Position numbers and translations under genes: made by a program
Part shown: positions 25,291 through 37,400 of the stretch, piece by piece
Position numbering within the stretch: the first letter of the stretch is position 1
How the letters are laid out: every line of letters begins with the position of its first letter
The notes under the pieces: generated by a model
Databases searched by the model: none
Seen by the model: only the letters and a program-made list of their open reading frames with translations
What the model was told of the DNA's origin: nothing
Source of the DNA: Apis mellifera
Lineage: Eukaryota; Arthropoda; Insecta; Hymenoptera; Apidae
Reading direction: 5' to 3'
Length of the DNA stretch: 64,000 bases
Assembly (NCBI RefSeq): GCF_003254395.2
Contig: NC_037638.1
Location: 27,377,649 to 27,441,648, forward strand

Positions 25291-28200
25291 TATCTATAAC
25301 GCGTCTTCTCCGCCCTCTTCTCTCTCTCTCTCTCTTTCTCTCTGTCCAACCGAACCACGTCTCTCGGTAATTACACGGCGAATTCGTGCCGCTTCGTAAA
25401 CAGAAAGCGTATTCACTTGTGACGGGTATCGCCGCCCCACTGACGGCCGATCATAATAAAATAAATTATGCGGTGACCGCGCGTCAATGAAATCTTCTTC
25501 AATTTTTATCGTTTTATACCCTCGTAAATTGTGGCGCTGGTGAGGAGTAACCGTTACGAAACGCGCCGCTCCTTCTCTCCTTTCTTCGGGGGAGAGGAAA
25601 GATGGCGGTGGATCGTTTCTCAGGAATCTGTTGATTGATTTAAACCGTGAAAGGGTTAGCGCAGAAAAATAGAGGTAGAGAGAGAGAGAGAGAAGAGGAA
25701 TGGATGGCTCTCCCTGTCCACCGCGGTGCAGATACGTTGGGGCGAGTCGAAGAAGAAGAAGAAGAAAAAGAAAGAGAAGGAAGGCTCGAGTCGTTGGCCC
25801 GCGCTGTCGAGCCAACGAAATATACAGCAGGTATGCCTGGACAGGTCGCGTTCTAGGACACGAGGGGAGGGGGAGGAAACGAAACGGGGAGAGAAAGTGG
25901 AAGAGAGAGAAGGGAAATTAGTAAGGAAGAGCGAATGGAATAGTCGGTAATAATACGAGCGGCTCTTAATGGAGGCATCAGCCGATCCTCGTGGCCCAAT
26001 TTCACGTTTATGATCTCGTGCATCGGAGGTCCCGTGGAGAGAATTAACCCCCGCGCATTCTATCGTGATACTTGTGCTTCTCGTCTTGTATAAGATGCTC
26101 GATTATTTCCCTCTCGCTGCAATATCACGGAGGAAAGATTTGGATTCGAATTACGATCGTATCGAAAAAGAATCTAAGAAAATTTCTTTTTATCCCTTCG
26201 AGTCGCGACAAAGTTTTCACTGTTCAAAGCGATAGAAATATTTTTGTTGAAGAAATAGAAATAGCTGAAAACTTGAAAACTTTCGAATTATTCGAACTTT
26301 TAACGAAATGTCAAGTAGAAGTCATAACACGCGTTAAAATCAAAGTACGATCGAAGCGGTAATAATTTGCATTTTTGCAAGGTGAAGCGTCGTTCGTTCA
26401 AACCAAATTTTGCTTCGTGAAACGACGGATGTTCGACTTGAGATGGGAATAAAATCAGAACCAACTTGAAATTTAATATTTAATACTTTTCCACAGGCGA
26501 ATTACGCGAGATATTACCAATCTGGAAGAGCACGGATGCAAAAGTATATCCTAAACGATAAATTTAATTTAAGAATTGATCGTAAAATATAGCTATTTGG
26601 ACAGATGAAAAAGGGAAGTGAAAAGAGACGTCGAGTTGATGGACAGAACGACACATTGAAACACATTAAGTCAACGCGAACCAATTAAGAGGAAGCGAGC
26701 TCGAAGCTGATACGGGAGATACGATCGAACGGGCAGGGAGGGCGTAAAATTGGAGGGAGCAGGTGAGCAGGTCGCCATTGTCTCGAGTCATTCTGGCTCC
26801 AACAGCGGCCTATAACTTCCTCGAGATGTTCCGATAGCGTCGATCGAGATCGATACACGACCGCCAAGACGTGGCCGCTGACAAGTTTCACTTCACGACT
26901 TTGCTAGGGTCGAGTTGAGAGAGGTCAAGATCTTCTGGACAAGTGCCACGGAGTTTCGTGACGAGCGAATCGAGGACGTTCGCTTTTAATTTTTCGACAT
27001 TGCGTGTAAAAGTGAAATTCTCCTTACTCTCTTGATATTTTTACACTTCATTTAAAAGGTTTCAAAAAGTTTTTCGTTTTCTCTTCGTTTGTCCAAAGTT
27101 GTAACAAGGTTATTTAAACTATAACCATAACTCGAATGGAGGAAACGAATCGTTCGCCATATTCACATCGATTCCAATAATACGATGTCTCGAGCTTGAG
27201 AGACGTCCAAAGTAATTTTATCTGAAATTCGGTTACAACTAGGCTAGGGGAATAGACTCTAGGATCTAAGAGGATACCCGACTGTATGTTTCGATGATCG
27301 ATGCCTCGCGATCCAACGATCCTGCGGGAGGTTGGGGATGTCGGACGCTTATGGGACACCGTGTATCTCCACGAGAGGCAGTAGAGGAAACGAAGGAATC
27401 TTGTTTCTTTAACGACAGTCAGCGGTATCGCGCCGCCCTCTATTAATCATCGACCGATGACGGCCAACTCGTTCGGTTTCTCACGCGTTATTCCGAGCTC
27501 CGTTATCGAGAATTCGAGCTACTTCGAGCCTCCTTTGACTTTGATCGCGCTACCGCTGTCCAATCTCCCGTCTCACGTGTCGTCGCGTTACCGATCTCGA
27601 AATAATTGCCTCGATTGAACGGAAAGTCGTACGCCCTTTAACGTCAAAACGCATTTCTTTCTATTATAGATCGTCAATTACATGCATTCATCCCGTGAAA
27701 ATCCGCTTTCTCGAGAAGCTGGAAATGTTATTCATCGTTATTTAATAATTTCGAGGATGAGAATCGATTCGACAAGTGTGAATAACAGTTTGGAGAGAGA
27801 GAGAGAGAAACGAAAGGGATATTGAAAAAGAAAAATCCTAAAAACTTACAATTTCTGAAGAGACGTAGGAGGAAGCCTGACCTTACCCACCCCACAGAAT
27901 GGGCAACCCTCGTGAAACACGCGACGCGTACGGTAAAAGTACGCGCCACGTGTATCCGCACGCGTGTAGTCGAGCAACCCATGTCCCGCCGACTGGCAGC
28001 CTCGCAACGGATCTGAATTAAATTTCACAGCTCGTGAACGAACGTCGGAGACCAGCCTCTCCAGAACCACCGCCGCCGACCTCTTCCTCCTTACGTATCT
28101 CGCTCTCCTCGTTCCCCACCCTTTTCAATCACGGCCAACTTTCGTATTAATTACGAAAGGGAAGGTATCAAAAGTGTAATCTTGCGCGGACATCAACGTC

Positions 28201-29690
28201 GGCCACCAACCGTACGTCCCGAAGATTGAAATTCCTATTCCTCCTCTCCGGCGCCAGCCGAGACTTCGTTAACTCTTTCTTCCATCTTTTTATCGAATTC
28301 GTTCAACGATTCTCCTTCCAACGCGAACGAGCAATTAATACGATCGATCGACGCGATGCTTCTTCAAATAATAATAATAGCAATGATAATTTTGCGAGGA
28401 AATATTCGAGACGAAGGAGAAAGGGAAAGGGGATTTTGGAAGGGAATTGAATCGCAGGGGGGAAAGGGATATTTCAGCGGGAAAGGAGGTGACCCCGCGT
28501 GAACTCGAAAGATCGCGGGATCTTTTCGGCGAGCGGCCGGCTCATTACATTGTCTTAAGTTTCAAGTTGTACGAGTACCTGTTGGACAGGAGGTGGGACC
28601 ACGGCCGAATATGACGAGGGTGAGGATAAACCGAGGAGAAACTGATGTATATAGAAGAAGGAGCGGGGGAATACGGGAAAAAGTGAGGCGCGAGGGTAGA
28701 GGATCTCGGAGAGAAGGAGAGAAGAGGGGGGCTCAGTGTCGTATTATTTCAGGTTTGCATACGTTTCGTGTTTCAGTCCATTATGTTCGGAGTGCGGCGT
28801 GCACCAAAGGCGTGCCCAAAAAAATCCAAAAAAAGGAAAAAAAAAAAGAAAGGGACGCGCGAGAGAAAGAAGAAGAAAGGGGAAGATGACGAGCGTGGAA
28901 GGGAAGGGAGACGGGAGGATATCTGGCCGAAATCGTAATGTCCTGTTATTACCACGCACGCCAACTATCGAGGCGAAATACGCGAGGACCGTTACCGATA
29001 AAGTTGTCGTCGCGATGAGAAAGCATCGCGCGCGCGCAAACCCACGCCGAGAACGATCTTTCTTCCCCCCTCTCCTCCCCGCCCCCTCAGAGACAAATTA
29101 AAGCCGAACGATCGAATGGACCGTCGCGCGACCAGTTTGCCCGCCTATCGTACATTCCGATCGACCTCCCCCCCTTGGTCAATTCCTAACTTTTCTCCTC
29201 TTTCGCTCCTCCTCGTTTCCGAGAACTTTTCTCTTCTCGCTGAGAAGAAAGAGAAAGGAAACTTTGGAAATATCGATCGGGAAAATGTATCGTTGGATCA
29301 TTTGGGTATCAACGAGGGAGATAAGGATGGATAAGGCACCGATTATCGGACGCGAAGGCTAAGCTCTCCCGCGACAACCCTCTCGGAATGACGTAGGGTT
29401 ATTGCCATATACCGCAACCCACTATCCGCTCTCGGGGATCGCCTCGTAATTGTTACAAATCGTCCGCTCCACTCGTAAACATCGATCCAAACCTGAAGCC
29501 GAATAGTAGAGGAGAGAGGGAAACTGGGGCGGATCAAACTTTTCCTAATTGCTGCTTCCAAATTATTCCCTGTCGCGTTCTATCTTAGGATTACGTTTTT
29601 AACTCGGAATTCGGGAAATCGAAATACGACGATAAGGGAAAGAATTGATGGAAATATGCGAGTAAATCGGTAGCGGTAAATCCAATCGGT
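25291..29690. other. Non-coding stretch, no gene seen
   Basis: Contains (CT)n near 25318-25335, (GA)n near 25676-25692, a GC-balanced island at 25930-26060, an interval at 27846-28070 open on both strands with donor-like sites on the minus strand, and a near-perfect palindrome at 28506-28528. No protein family is recognisable in any of these. Confidence 0.55.
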
Positions 29691-29699
29691 ATCGCGAGC

Positions 29700-29960
29700 G
29701 ATCGTATTATTAAATTTATGGTCGAGGAAGAGAGCCGTTAACGCGGCATAGCAATAAAGAAGAGTGGCTTCATCGCCGCGCTTGTTAATTATCGGTTGAT
29801 ACCGTGGCCAATACCGATAGAGAGGAGTACAAAAGATGATCGAGCGGGGTTGCTACCCATCCTGTATACCTAATTCCATTATGCGAAATGGTTATAAACA
29901 CTCTGGTTGTTACGATAAAATTACTATAGCACGCGCAATAAACATACATTATTAAGCCGC
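29700..29960. promoter_or_regulatory. Candidate enhancer with Hox/Cad and forkhead-type sites
   Basis: Motifs include TTTATGG at 29715-29721 (posterior Hox/Caudal type), CAATAAA near 29752, GTTAATTATCGG near 29784, and two forkhead cores, ATAAACA at 29894-29900 and AATAAACAT at 29938-29946. The open frames here are short. The GC-balanced composition contrasts with the AT-rich flank from about 30000. This is inference from motif clustering. Confidence 0.3.
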
Positions 29961-30992
29961 TATCGTTGCTTCGCTCGAAGCCTTAGTTCCCGCGTACCGC
30001 ATTTACATTTCGTATCGTTCGTGCGATACTATTTTCGAGAGACTTATTATCTTCAACCGTATTTTCTATTCCGAATGATTCAGAAGAATTGCAATAAGTT
30101 GGAGTTTAAGAAAGAAAAAGACGAGCAAACACACACCGTTAATTCGTACTTTACGGTCGAATGATGTTAAAAAATTAATCGAAAATTTCTACGGGGAATA
30201 CATACGTTCCTCGAAGCGAAGGGAACGTTACATAAGTATACTTTATTAATTTGCTAATTAATTTTAACCACTACGTGTTTTAATTACGTAATTACGCGAA
30301 AAGTATCGTTACGAGTACGCGGTGAGTACGATGAGAAGTTTCAAATAAAGAAAGAAAGAAAGAAGAGAAATTAAAGAACGTTCTCCGAAAATATGAATAA
30401 ACTCGTATAAATTATTCGAACGAACAACACGGATAGTAGTGCGTATTTCACGCGGCAAACTTTCGAAACCGCCTCCCGAAGTAATACTATCGGCGAGTAA
30501 TAACGGGCGAAAATCTACCGTGTAGAGTTATAATTTTTCGGTGGATGCGTTAAAGAGGTGCCATTTGGACGGGATACGCATTTTTTCTTCTCTGCGGTTT
30601 GAAATTGGAAGAAAGCTCGAAGGTACCGGTTCCCGTCTTGCAGATGTTATCGGCCGCCGCTTCGCGATTGTAAAGCAGACGCGCCACAGTTCCGCCTTTC
30701 CCCCTTTTCTCGTTACAGATTTATCTCGAGGGAGCGTTTAAAATTTTTTTTTTTCAATCGATCGAAAACGTTTAATTCGACTCCTTCGAAACAAAATTCG
30801 AGGCAAAGTTTCGAGTCGAATCGGCGGGTTGAGGAAAGCGGATGGTATTTATTTCCCACCCGCGATTTTCCGCGGCACGGATGTAAATGAGGGGAAGATC
30901 GGCGCCGAGAGCGGAGAGATTCCGGACTAAGATGTTGTCCGCGACGAAGGTTGGAGGAGGTTGCAATCTCGGCCGGTCGGTCGAGGAAAGGA

Positions 30993-31018
30993 AAGGAGGG
31001 AGGGAGGGAGGGAGGGAG
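30993..31018. repeat. (GGGA)n microsatellite
   Basis: Six to seven GGGA units, preceded by GGAAA units. Confidence 0.9.
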
Positions 31019-31808
31019 GCCGGACGAGGGAGCTCGGGAGATCACGACGATAATGATGATGACGGCGATTACGAGATGACGAGAGAGCGATGAGGGCGCG
31101 AAGCATGGCAAAATGGCTCGTAAAACAAATCGACGAGTCTCGTTCGATGTTGGCCAAGTTACAAAGGTGTGCCTCGCCCGTTTACGATCCTCGACCGCGA
31201 TCGTATCTCGACAGCCCGTTGACAGACAGGTTTAATATCGTTAGACCGTTTCATTTAGGATTCCGTTTAACCTGAGTTACGCGCGTTCGCGCCAACCGTT
31301 CCTCCCCATATAATATCCTCTCCGATAATATCCCACTACCAAAAGGGAATCTTCTCTTTCAACTTCTCCTCCACGTTAAATATATATCTAACGTGTATAT
31401 GTATTAGAAATAGGAAAAGGAAGGTTTCTGGAATCCTTCGATTATTAGAGAGACGTTGTTCGATTAAAATAATTTGGGAATTGTTGGAGAGCGAAAAGTA
31501 GAGAAAAGTACGACGATTAAAAATACGTACAATAAAGAATTTGAACGATGAAACGTGCGATAAAAACGATTATATTTACACGGAATTGACGGAGAACTGG
31601 CGAGACGATGTTGCAACCAACGCCCACGTCTCCAACCTGACACTTTCGTTTTCTTTTCTCGTCCGTTTCGAGTTGAATTCCTCTACCTCGACTTTTACCT
31701 CGATTAACCGAGAAGATATCTGGTAAAATAAAATATTGCTCGAGTATCGCTTGAAATTTCTGATCTCATCGAAAAACGGTCACGATCGTGAATCACTCCG
31801 TTTCGTTG

Positions 31809-31828
31809 TATATATATATATATATATT
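31809..31828. repeat. (TA)n microsatellite
   Basis: About ten TA units. Confidence 0.9.
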
Positions 31829-32414
31829 TATTACATCGAGATAACAAAACTACTATTGACAAATGGAAGTTAATAAATATCGTATCTATTCTTTTTCTTT
31901 TTTTCTTAAATATAAACAATTTCTTCGATGGATCGAAATTATCGCAAGTATATAACGAAATATTTCCATATGCATCGAAATAAATCGCGACGACGTGCGC
32001 GTAGATGGCGATAAATTTCGATACGAGTGACATTTATTAAAAATTATCGTAAGAAATTAAAAGAAAGAGAAAAGAAAGAAAGAGAAACCCGTTTGAGAAC
32101 GGATTACGTTATCGGTAATTGTAAGTAGCATAATCCGATCGCTACTCGAGCAAAGAAATGGCGAAGAAAGCGAGCCGAGTCATTTGTTCGTCCCGTGGTT
32201 GACACGCACGATCCGTCCATCTTTTTTCGAAAGAGTACAAGCAGTTTGCCACCGATATTCCTTTTATCACGGTACACGAGTGTCGTCGTCGTCGTCTTCG
32301 ACACGATTTAAACTGCCTGTTGCTGTCGCTGGTTAAACGAAAAAGGAAGGGGAGGAAGGTTTGGATGTGTTTCAAAAACTTTGAAAACGCGTGCGTACGT
32401 GTAATGGCACGCGT

Positions 32415-32476
32415 GGAGGAGGAGGAGGAGAAGAAAAAGAGGAGGAAGAAAGAGAAAAAGAAGGAGGAGGAGGAGG
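32415..32476. repeat. GAG/GAA-rich purine tract
   Basis: Imperfect GAG, GAA and AGG units for about 60 bp. Confidence 0.85.
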
Positions 32477-33727
32477 GTAGAAAAGGAGGTTGCTGCTCAT
32501 TAGCCATGGAGCAATCGGTTTGGCAAGTTTGGTGGCAGCCTCGTTACCGGTGGGCAGGCTTGATTGGACCCCACCGTCCAATCTCTCTTCTCGTTCGCAA
32601 CGCGGCCAGACCTTTCCCAAGTATTTTATCATCATTTTCGACCGGTCGATTTCCATCATTTTATTATTTGGCGCCTTCGACGCATCGCCATCGCATCGTC
32701 ATTATGCAACCGGCTCTTAAAGCTTAAACCCCTTATCTCTCGCGCGGCGATTACTTTTGCTCCAACTTGAAGTACTTGTTCTTGCACATTATTGGCCACT
32801 TAATACGATCGTTATATCTTAACTCGTTTGCGCCGACCAGTTGAATAGGTAGTGCTTCTCTACTAGTAAAGTCTCTCGAGGAAACAAGATTTCCTTAAAT
32901 ATTATATATACACGCACACACACATATATATGTTTCTTATTCCTTTTTGTCTTATCGCTTTAGGTTAATAAAAATATAAAACTGATTAGTAGATACGCGC
33001 AGTTATTATTGTCTCGTAATAGATATTAAAAGAGAATAAACGTATATATATGTAAACCCGCATAAAATTAAATATTCGTCGAGTTGAGGAAAATTTGCAC
33101 CTAAAAATATAAATAAAGAAAAATTGTTATCTAAATTTGGACTAAACAAATATAAGGAAAAAACGCAAACATCTTCTATTCGTGTATCGAGACATACCGA
33201 TACATCTTCCCACGATCGGATAAGCCAAGACGTAGGTGAAAGAAAGAAAAAAGGAAATGTACATCTGGATATATAAGTTAATTAAGGCATTGCCACACTC
33301 TCGGAACGTAGGTGAACCGTTACAATTACACGGGATGTGATAAGGTGTATGGTGAAACTTATAATTACATTGTTGAACGAAAATTGATCGTTTGGAAGTT
33401 AAAGCGGCTCTCGTATATCAAATTAGTGAATCGAGCGGGCATGCGAGCGTGCGAGCGAAAGGGAGGAGGGCGTGTGACGAGGACGGGCGGAGAAGGAATC
33501 CGTTCGTTACGAAAAGATAGAGGATCGAGGAAGAAGGAGAGAAAGCGAGGACCGAAAGCGAGAAGCGATCAATCGAGGCGGAATGACAGGCGGCCGGTGA
33601 TATCGCGAGCATCGACACGACGACAAGTGCCTCGTCCCCCTCGAGTTGCCTCGACAAACGTAACCGTCTCGTGGATCCTTCGATTCGACTTCGAGTCGAA
33701 CGAGTCGTTTTTTCAAAAAGATATATA

Positions 33728-33757
33728 TTGGGTTGGCAACTAAGTAATTGCGGATTT
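33728..33757 (+). repeat. Mariner left terminal inverted repeat
   Basis: Begins TTGGGTTGGCAACTAAGTAA and ends GCGGATTT. It pairs with the right repeat over 30 bp without mismatch by eye. The preceding TA (33726-33727) is the target-site duplication. Confidence 0.95.
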
Positions 33758-34588
33758 CAATTGAAGTTGATGACGATCTAATCAAAGCAATAATCGATTC
33801 GGATCGTCACAGTACAACTCGTGAGATTGCAGAGAAGCTTCATGTATCGCATACATGCATTGAAAACCACTTAAAACAACTTGGCTATGTTCAAAAACTC
33901 GATACATGGGTTCCTCACGAACTGAAAGAAAAGCATTTAACGCAACGCATTAACAGCTGCGATTTGCCAAAGAAACGTAATGAAAATGATCCATTTTTAA
34001 AACGACTGATAACTGGCGATGAAAAATGGGTTGTTTATCAATATCAAGCGGAAAAGATCGTGGAGCAGGCCACGTGAACCAGCTCAAACAACATCAAAAG
34101 CTGGTATTCGTCGAAAGAAGGTTTTGTTATCAGTTTGATGGGATTACGAAGAAATTGTCTATTTTGAACTCTTACCACCCAACCGAACGATCAATTCTGT
34201 TATCTACTTTGAACAACTAACGAAATTAAACAATGCGGTTGAAGAAAAGCGGTCCGAATTGACAAATCGAAAAGGTGTTGTATTCCATCGTGACGATGCA
34301 AGGCCACACACATCTTTGGTCACTCGGCAAAAATTATTGGAGCTTGATTGGGATGTTTTGCCACATCCACCATATAGTCCTGACCTTGCACCATCCGATT
34401 ACTTTTTGTTTCCATCTTTACAAAACTCCTCGAATGGTAAAAATTTCAATAACGATGATGATATCAAATCGTACCTGATTCAGTTTTTCGCTAATAAAAA
34501 CCACAAGTTTTATGAACGTGGGATTATGATGCTGCCTGAAAGATGGCAAAAGATCATTGATCAAAATGGGCAACGCATTACAGAATAA
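33758..34588 (+). pseudogene. Mariner transposase remnant, 5'-truncated with frameshift and stop
   Basis: The transposase would cut and rejoin the element at TA sites. Three blocks remain. The first, 33758 to about 34050, gives the rest of the helix-turn-helix region (STTREIAEKLHVSHTCIENH, HLKQLG) and the first catalytic Asp in TGDEKW. A one-base frame change then occurs near 34048-34052. The second block, about 34050-34260, carries an in-frame TGA near 34138 where the family has the Trp pair of SVWWD. The third, 34259-34588, gives the second Asp (HRDDARPH) and the third (YSPDLAPSDYFLF), completing the DD34D layout, and ends at TAA (34586-34588). The missing N-terminus, frameshift and stop make it a pseudogene. 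Confidence 0.93.
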
Positions 34589-34632
34589 AGTTATTTAGTT
34601 GCATGAAAAAATTGTCTTTGATTTTCTAAAAA

Positions 34633-34662
34633 AAATCCGCAATTACTTAGTTGCCAACCCAA
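34633..34662 (-). repeat. Mariner right terminal inverted repeat
   Basis: Reverse complement of the left repeat, followed by TA at 34663-34664. Confidence 0.95.
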
Positions 34663-37190
34663 TATATATATATATATCTTTACGCGTTTGTCGAGAGAAG
34701 ATCGGTGCAAAGATGAAGGAACGGGTTGCGTAAAGGGAATCGAGGAGAAGCGGGGAGGGTTGGCGGCGCGGCTAAATCGAGACGAAGAGCGATTTTTGGT
34801 CGGTTGGCGAAACGGCGCAAAGGATTTTGGGTGGGTCGCGGTCGCTTTCGGAACGCGCGAAAGAGGCGGCCGCGAGAAGGAGCGCGCGAGCGGATGGATT
34901 AATGTAAAGGCGTACGACCCTAACAAGCGAATTATCTCCGAGATATATCGTGCCGCTTCACGGGTGGTTAACTCCGCGCGGAGCAGAGAGTCGTGGAGAA
35001 AGAGGAGGAAAGTAATAATAAAGAGGGGAAAGGGAGGACAAGACCCCGAGAGTATTCCGATGACGAGCAAGTAGAAGAGGAAGAAGAAAAGGAGGAGGAG
35101 GAGAAAGAAAGCAAACGAGATGAAGCGAGCGCTTCCAAGTTGGGACGATCGCGGCGGTGGCTAATGCCTCGTAAGCTCTTACTAATCTCCCTACCGCTCC
35201 TCTCTCTTGATTTACCGAGATGTTTTCATTGTCTTTGCCGAGCGATCGTAAAAAAAAGTCTCCTTTTCTCTTTTTCCCTTTAAACTTTCCTTTCGATCGC
35301 AAAAAAATATAATTCGGGAAAATTCGGGAGAGGATAGGAATAAAGGGGGATCGCGGAGAGTTTAGCGACCCTTTGGCTTTGCAGAAAATCGGCGCGGTTA
35401 AAAGCAGAAGCTTGGAATCCTTGGACGATGGAGCCGGCGACTTTTTCTTCTCGGAAGAATAATATTTTCTTACGACGAGGCGCGGGGAGAGGAAACAACG
35501 CTCTCCCCGCCTGCGATCAATGGAGGGGGGCCCGAATCCGCCTCTGCGTCTCCGCGATGAATTTTTCCACGGCACGCACCGACGAGCAGGGAATATAATG
35601 GCGGTACATTGCACCCTGAACATAAATTCTGCGATCAAAGTGCATCGCGTCGCACCAGGACGAACTTTAAGGATTTTATGCGATTAAGTTCCTCTCCCCC
35701 TTCCCTCTCCCCGTTACAGGGAATATCGTCGATCCCTTCTTCCCTCCTCCTCCTCCTCCTCCTCCTTCCTCCTTCGCGCACGCCCCCGCCTCCCCCGTCT
35801 CTTTCTCTCTCGATCGATCGGTCCGTCCGTCCGACTTTTCTAGGCCGGACAACGCGATGGATCTCAGCCGGGTTTATCGAGCTCGACTCGGACGACAAAT
35901 CGTCCAAGTTTTAAGTATTTTCGAAAAGAATCTATCCTGCGAAAATATCGGAGACGCGACACGGGCGACGCTCGGCGACGAGTTTCGAAAGAGACGGAAA
36001 GCCGAGAAAGCTGGCCATAAAACACGCGTGCATGGATGCATTTACCGACCCAGGGAGGAAAGAAAGGAGGGAGGGAAGAGGTAGGAGAGGTTGTTGCCGG
36101 TTGTTTTCCCGAGGGACAAATTTATAACTCGGTCTCGAGAACTCGGCGAGGAGGAGAAGGAGGAGGAGGAGGAGAGAAATCACCGCGACTCGGAGAGGGG
36201 AAGAGGGAAGGAGGAGTATTAGTTTTTCGTAGACGGGATCGTAAACGCGCTTGCGTTTCTCGATTACGCGGTTACGCGATTCCGACGTTCGATTAGCACC
36301 GCTCTCGGCGGATACTTATCTCGTCTCGACCCACTTTTCTTCGCCACGGATCTTGACCAAGTTTCCATCCTTCGATCCGACCACGCTACACAGTTACGCG
36401 ATACGTATCATTTTCGCGGGCCAAACAACGTGTGTATCCGCGAACGAAACTGCAACGCGCATTTTCAACGGAGAATTCATACAATCACGCGTCGATTTCT
36501 TTAAATATCTTCTCTCTCGAAAAACTGTAAACCCGTCATCGGTCGATGAGGCGAGAGTCATCACAACTACACAGATTTTCCCCGAAGGGATCTGTAGTAC
36601 TCGTCCCTGTTATTTTCTCACATCCGACGGCGTATTACGATAAAGCGGCGTTGGTGACGCGTCGTAATTTTCACTTCGCCCACTTGGAAGCGACCGGGTC
36701 CATCCAGGCGTGTGGAATCCCGAGTCGAAAATTGTGCTAATCCCTTTAAAGCGGCCCGTGGATCCCCAACGATCGGCCGATGAGCCGTAAGTAAGAGAAC
36801 AGGTAAGTAACAGAACCGAGGGCCACCGGGATCGTAAGCGAGGAAGAGAGAGAGAGGGAGAGAGAGAAAGAGGGAGACGGAGGAGGGTAAAAAAGAACAA
36901 AAGCGAGGCGGGCAAGCTCCACAGGTGCTCTCGTGAGTGGCTTTCCGTTCGTTTGGATAACCGTGAACGAGTCGCCAACGCGTTAGAGCAAACACCGACC
37001 GACACCGACTTTCTAACGCCCCGCTTCTTCGCTTCTCTTCTTCTTCTTCTGCTTACATTTTCCATCCGTACGTACGCATGAAAGATGGGCAGATTAATTT
37101 CGACCGAGAAACGCAAAGAGAGAGAGAATAGGAAGGCATCGGTCGGTTGGATCCCCAAGGACCGTTTTACGACAGCCGATGAATACGGAT
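34663..37190. other. Non-coding stretch with one strong donor-like site
   Basis: Mostly Arg/Gly/Ser-rich overlapping frames without recognisable domains. A CCT repeat lies at 35743-35766. A perfect plus-strand donor, AACAG|GTAAGTAAC, sits at about 36802/36803, downstream of a GC-balanced block (36650-36790). It could end an untranslated exon, but no acceptor or start can be paired with it. GA repeats follow at 36846-36870. Confidence 0.5.
35743..35766. repeat. (CCT)n microsatellite
   Basis: About seven to eight CCT/TCC units. Confidence 0.9.
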
Positions 37191-37194
37191 CAAC

Positions 37195-37400
37195 GATCGG
37201 CAGGCGATAACCGTCTCAATGAGCCGCAGTAAAGCGGGTTTATTGGCGGATCTAAAGTGCGGGGAATGCCCGACCTGTTCGAAGAAGCGCGAACGCGACA
37301 GCACCTGCACCCCGCACTCCAGGATCCAGTTTAAATAACCGGTGGCGAACAATGGCCCGGACCGGGCGACGCCGCAATTTGATTTACGCGATCGCTGCCA
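37195..37400. promoter_or_regulatory. GC-balanced island, candidate conserved element with Sox site
   Basis: Contains AACAATGG (37348-37355), a full Sox HMG-box consensus, GGGTTTATTGG near 37237, and several CG-containing words. The minus frame 37167-37472 (101 codons) and a plus frame are both open across it, but neither protein is recognised. A regulatory role is inferred; an unrecognised minus-strand exon is the alternative. Confidence 0.25.

Larger units (their letters stand above)
29961..33727. other. Non-coding stretch, no gene seen
   Basis: AT-rich with a GGGA repeat (30993-31018), a (TA)n run (31809-31828), a GAG-rich tract (32415-32476) and a GC-balanced island at 32500-32610 with inverted CCAAT/ATTGG boxes. 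The frame 33312-33743 is Arg-rich and unrecognised. Nothing coding is supported. Confidence 0.6.
33728..34662 (+). mobile_element. Mariner (Tc1/mariner) element, internally deleted and inactive
   Basis: A 935-bp DNA transposon bounded by 30-bp terminal inverted repeats that are identical by eye, and by a TA on each side, the target duplication of the family. Full-length mariners are about 1.3 kb. Here the left repeat runs almost directly into the transposase at a point equivalent to roughly residue 90, so the 5' UTR and N-terminal part of the DNA-binding region are missing. The remaining coding part also has a frameshift and a stop. It cannot make transposase, but intact ends could still be mobilised in trans. 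It inserted into a palindromic AT-rich target (AAAGATATATA on the left, its complement on the right). The ends and protein resemble mariners known from honey bees. Confidence 0.95.
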
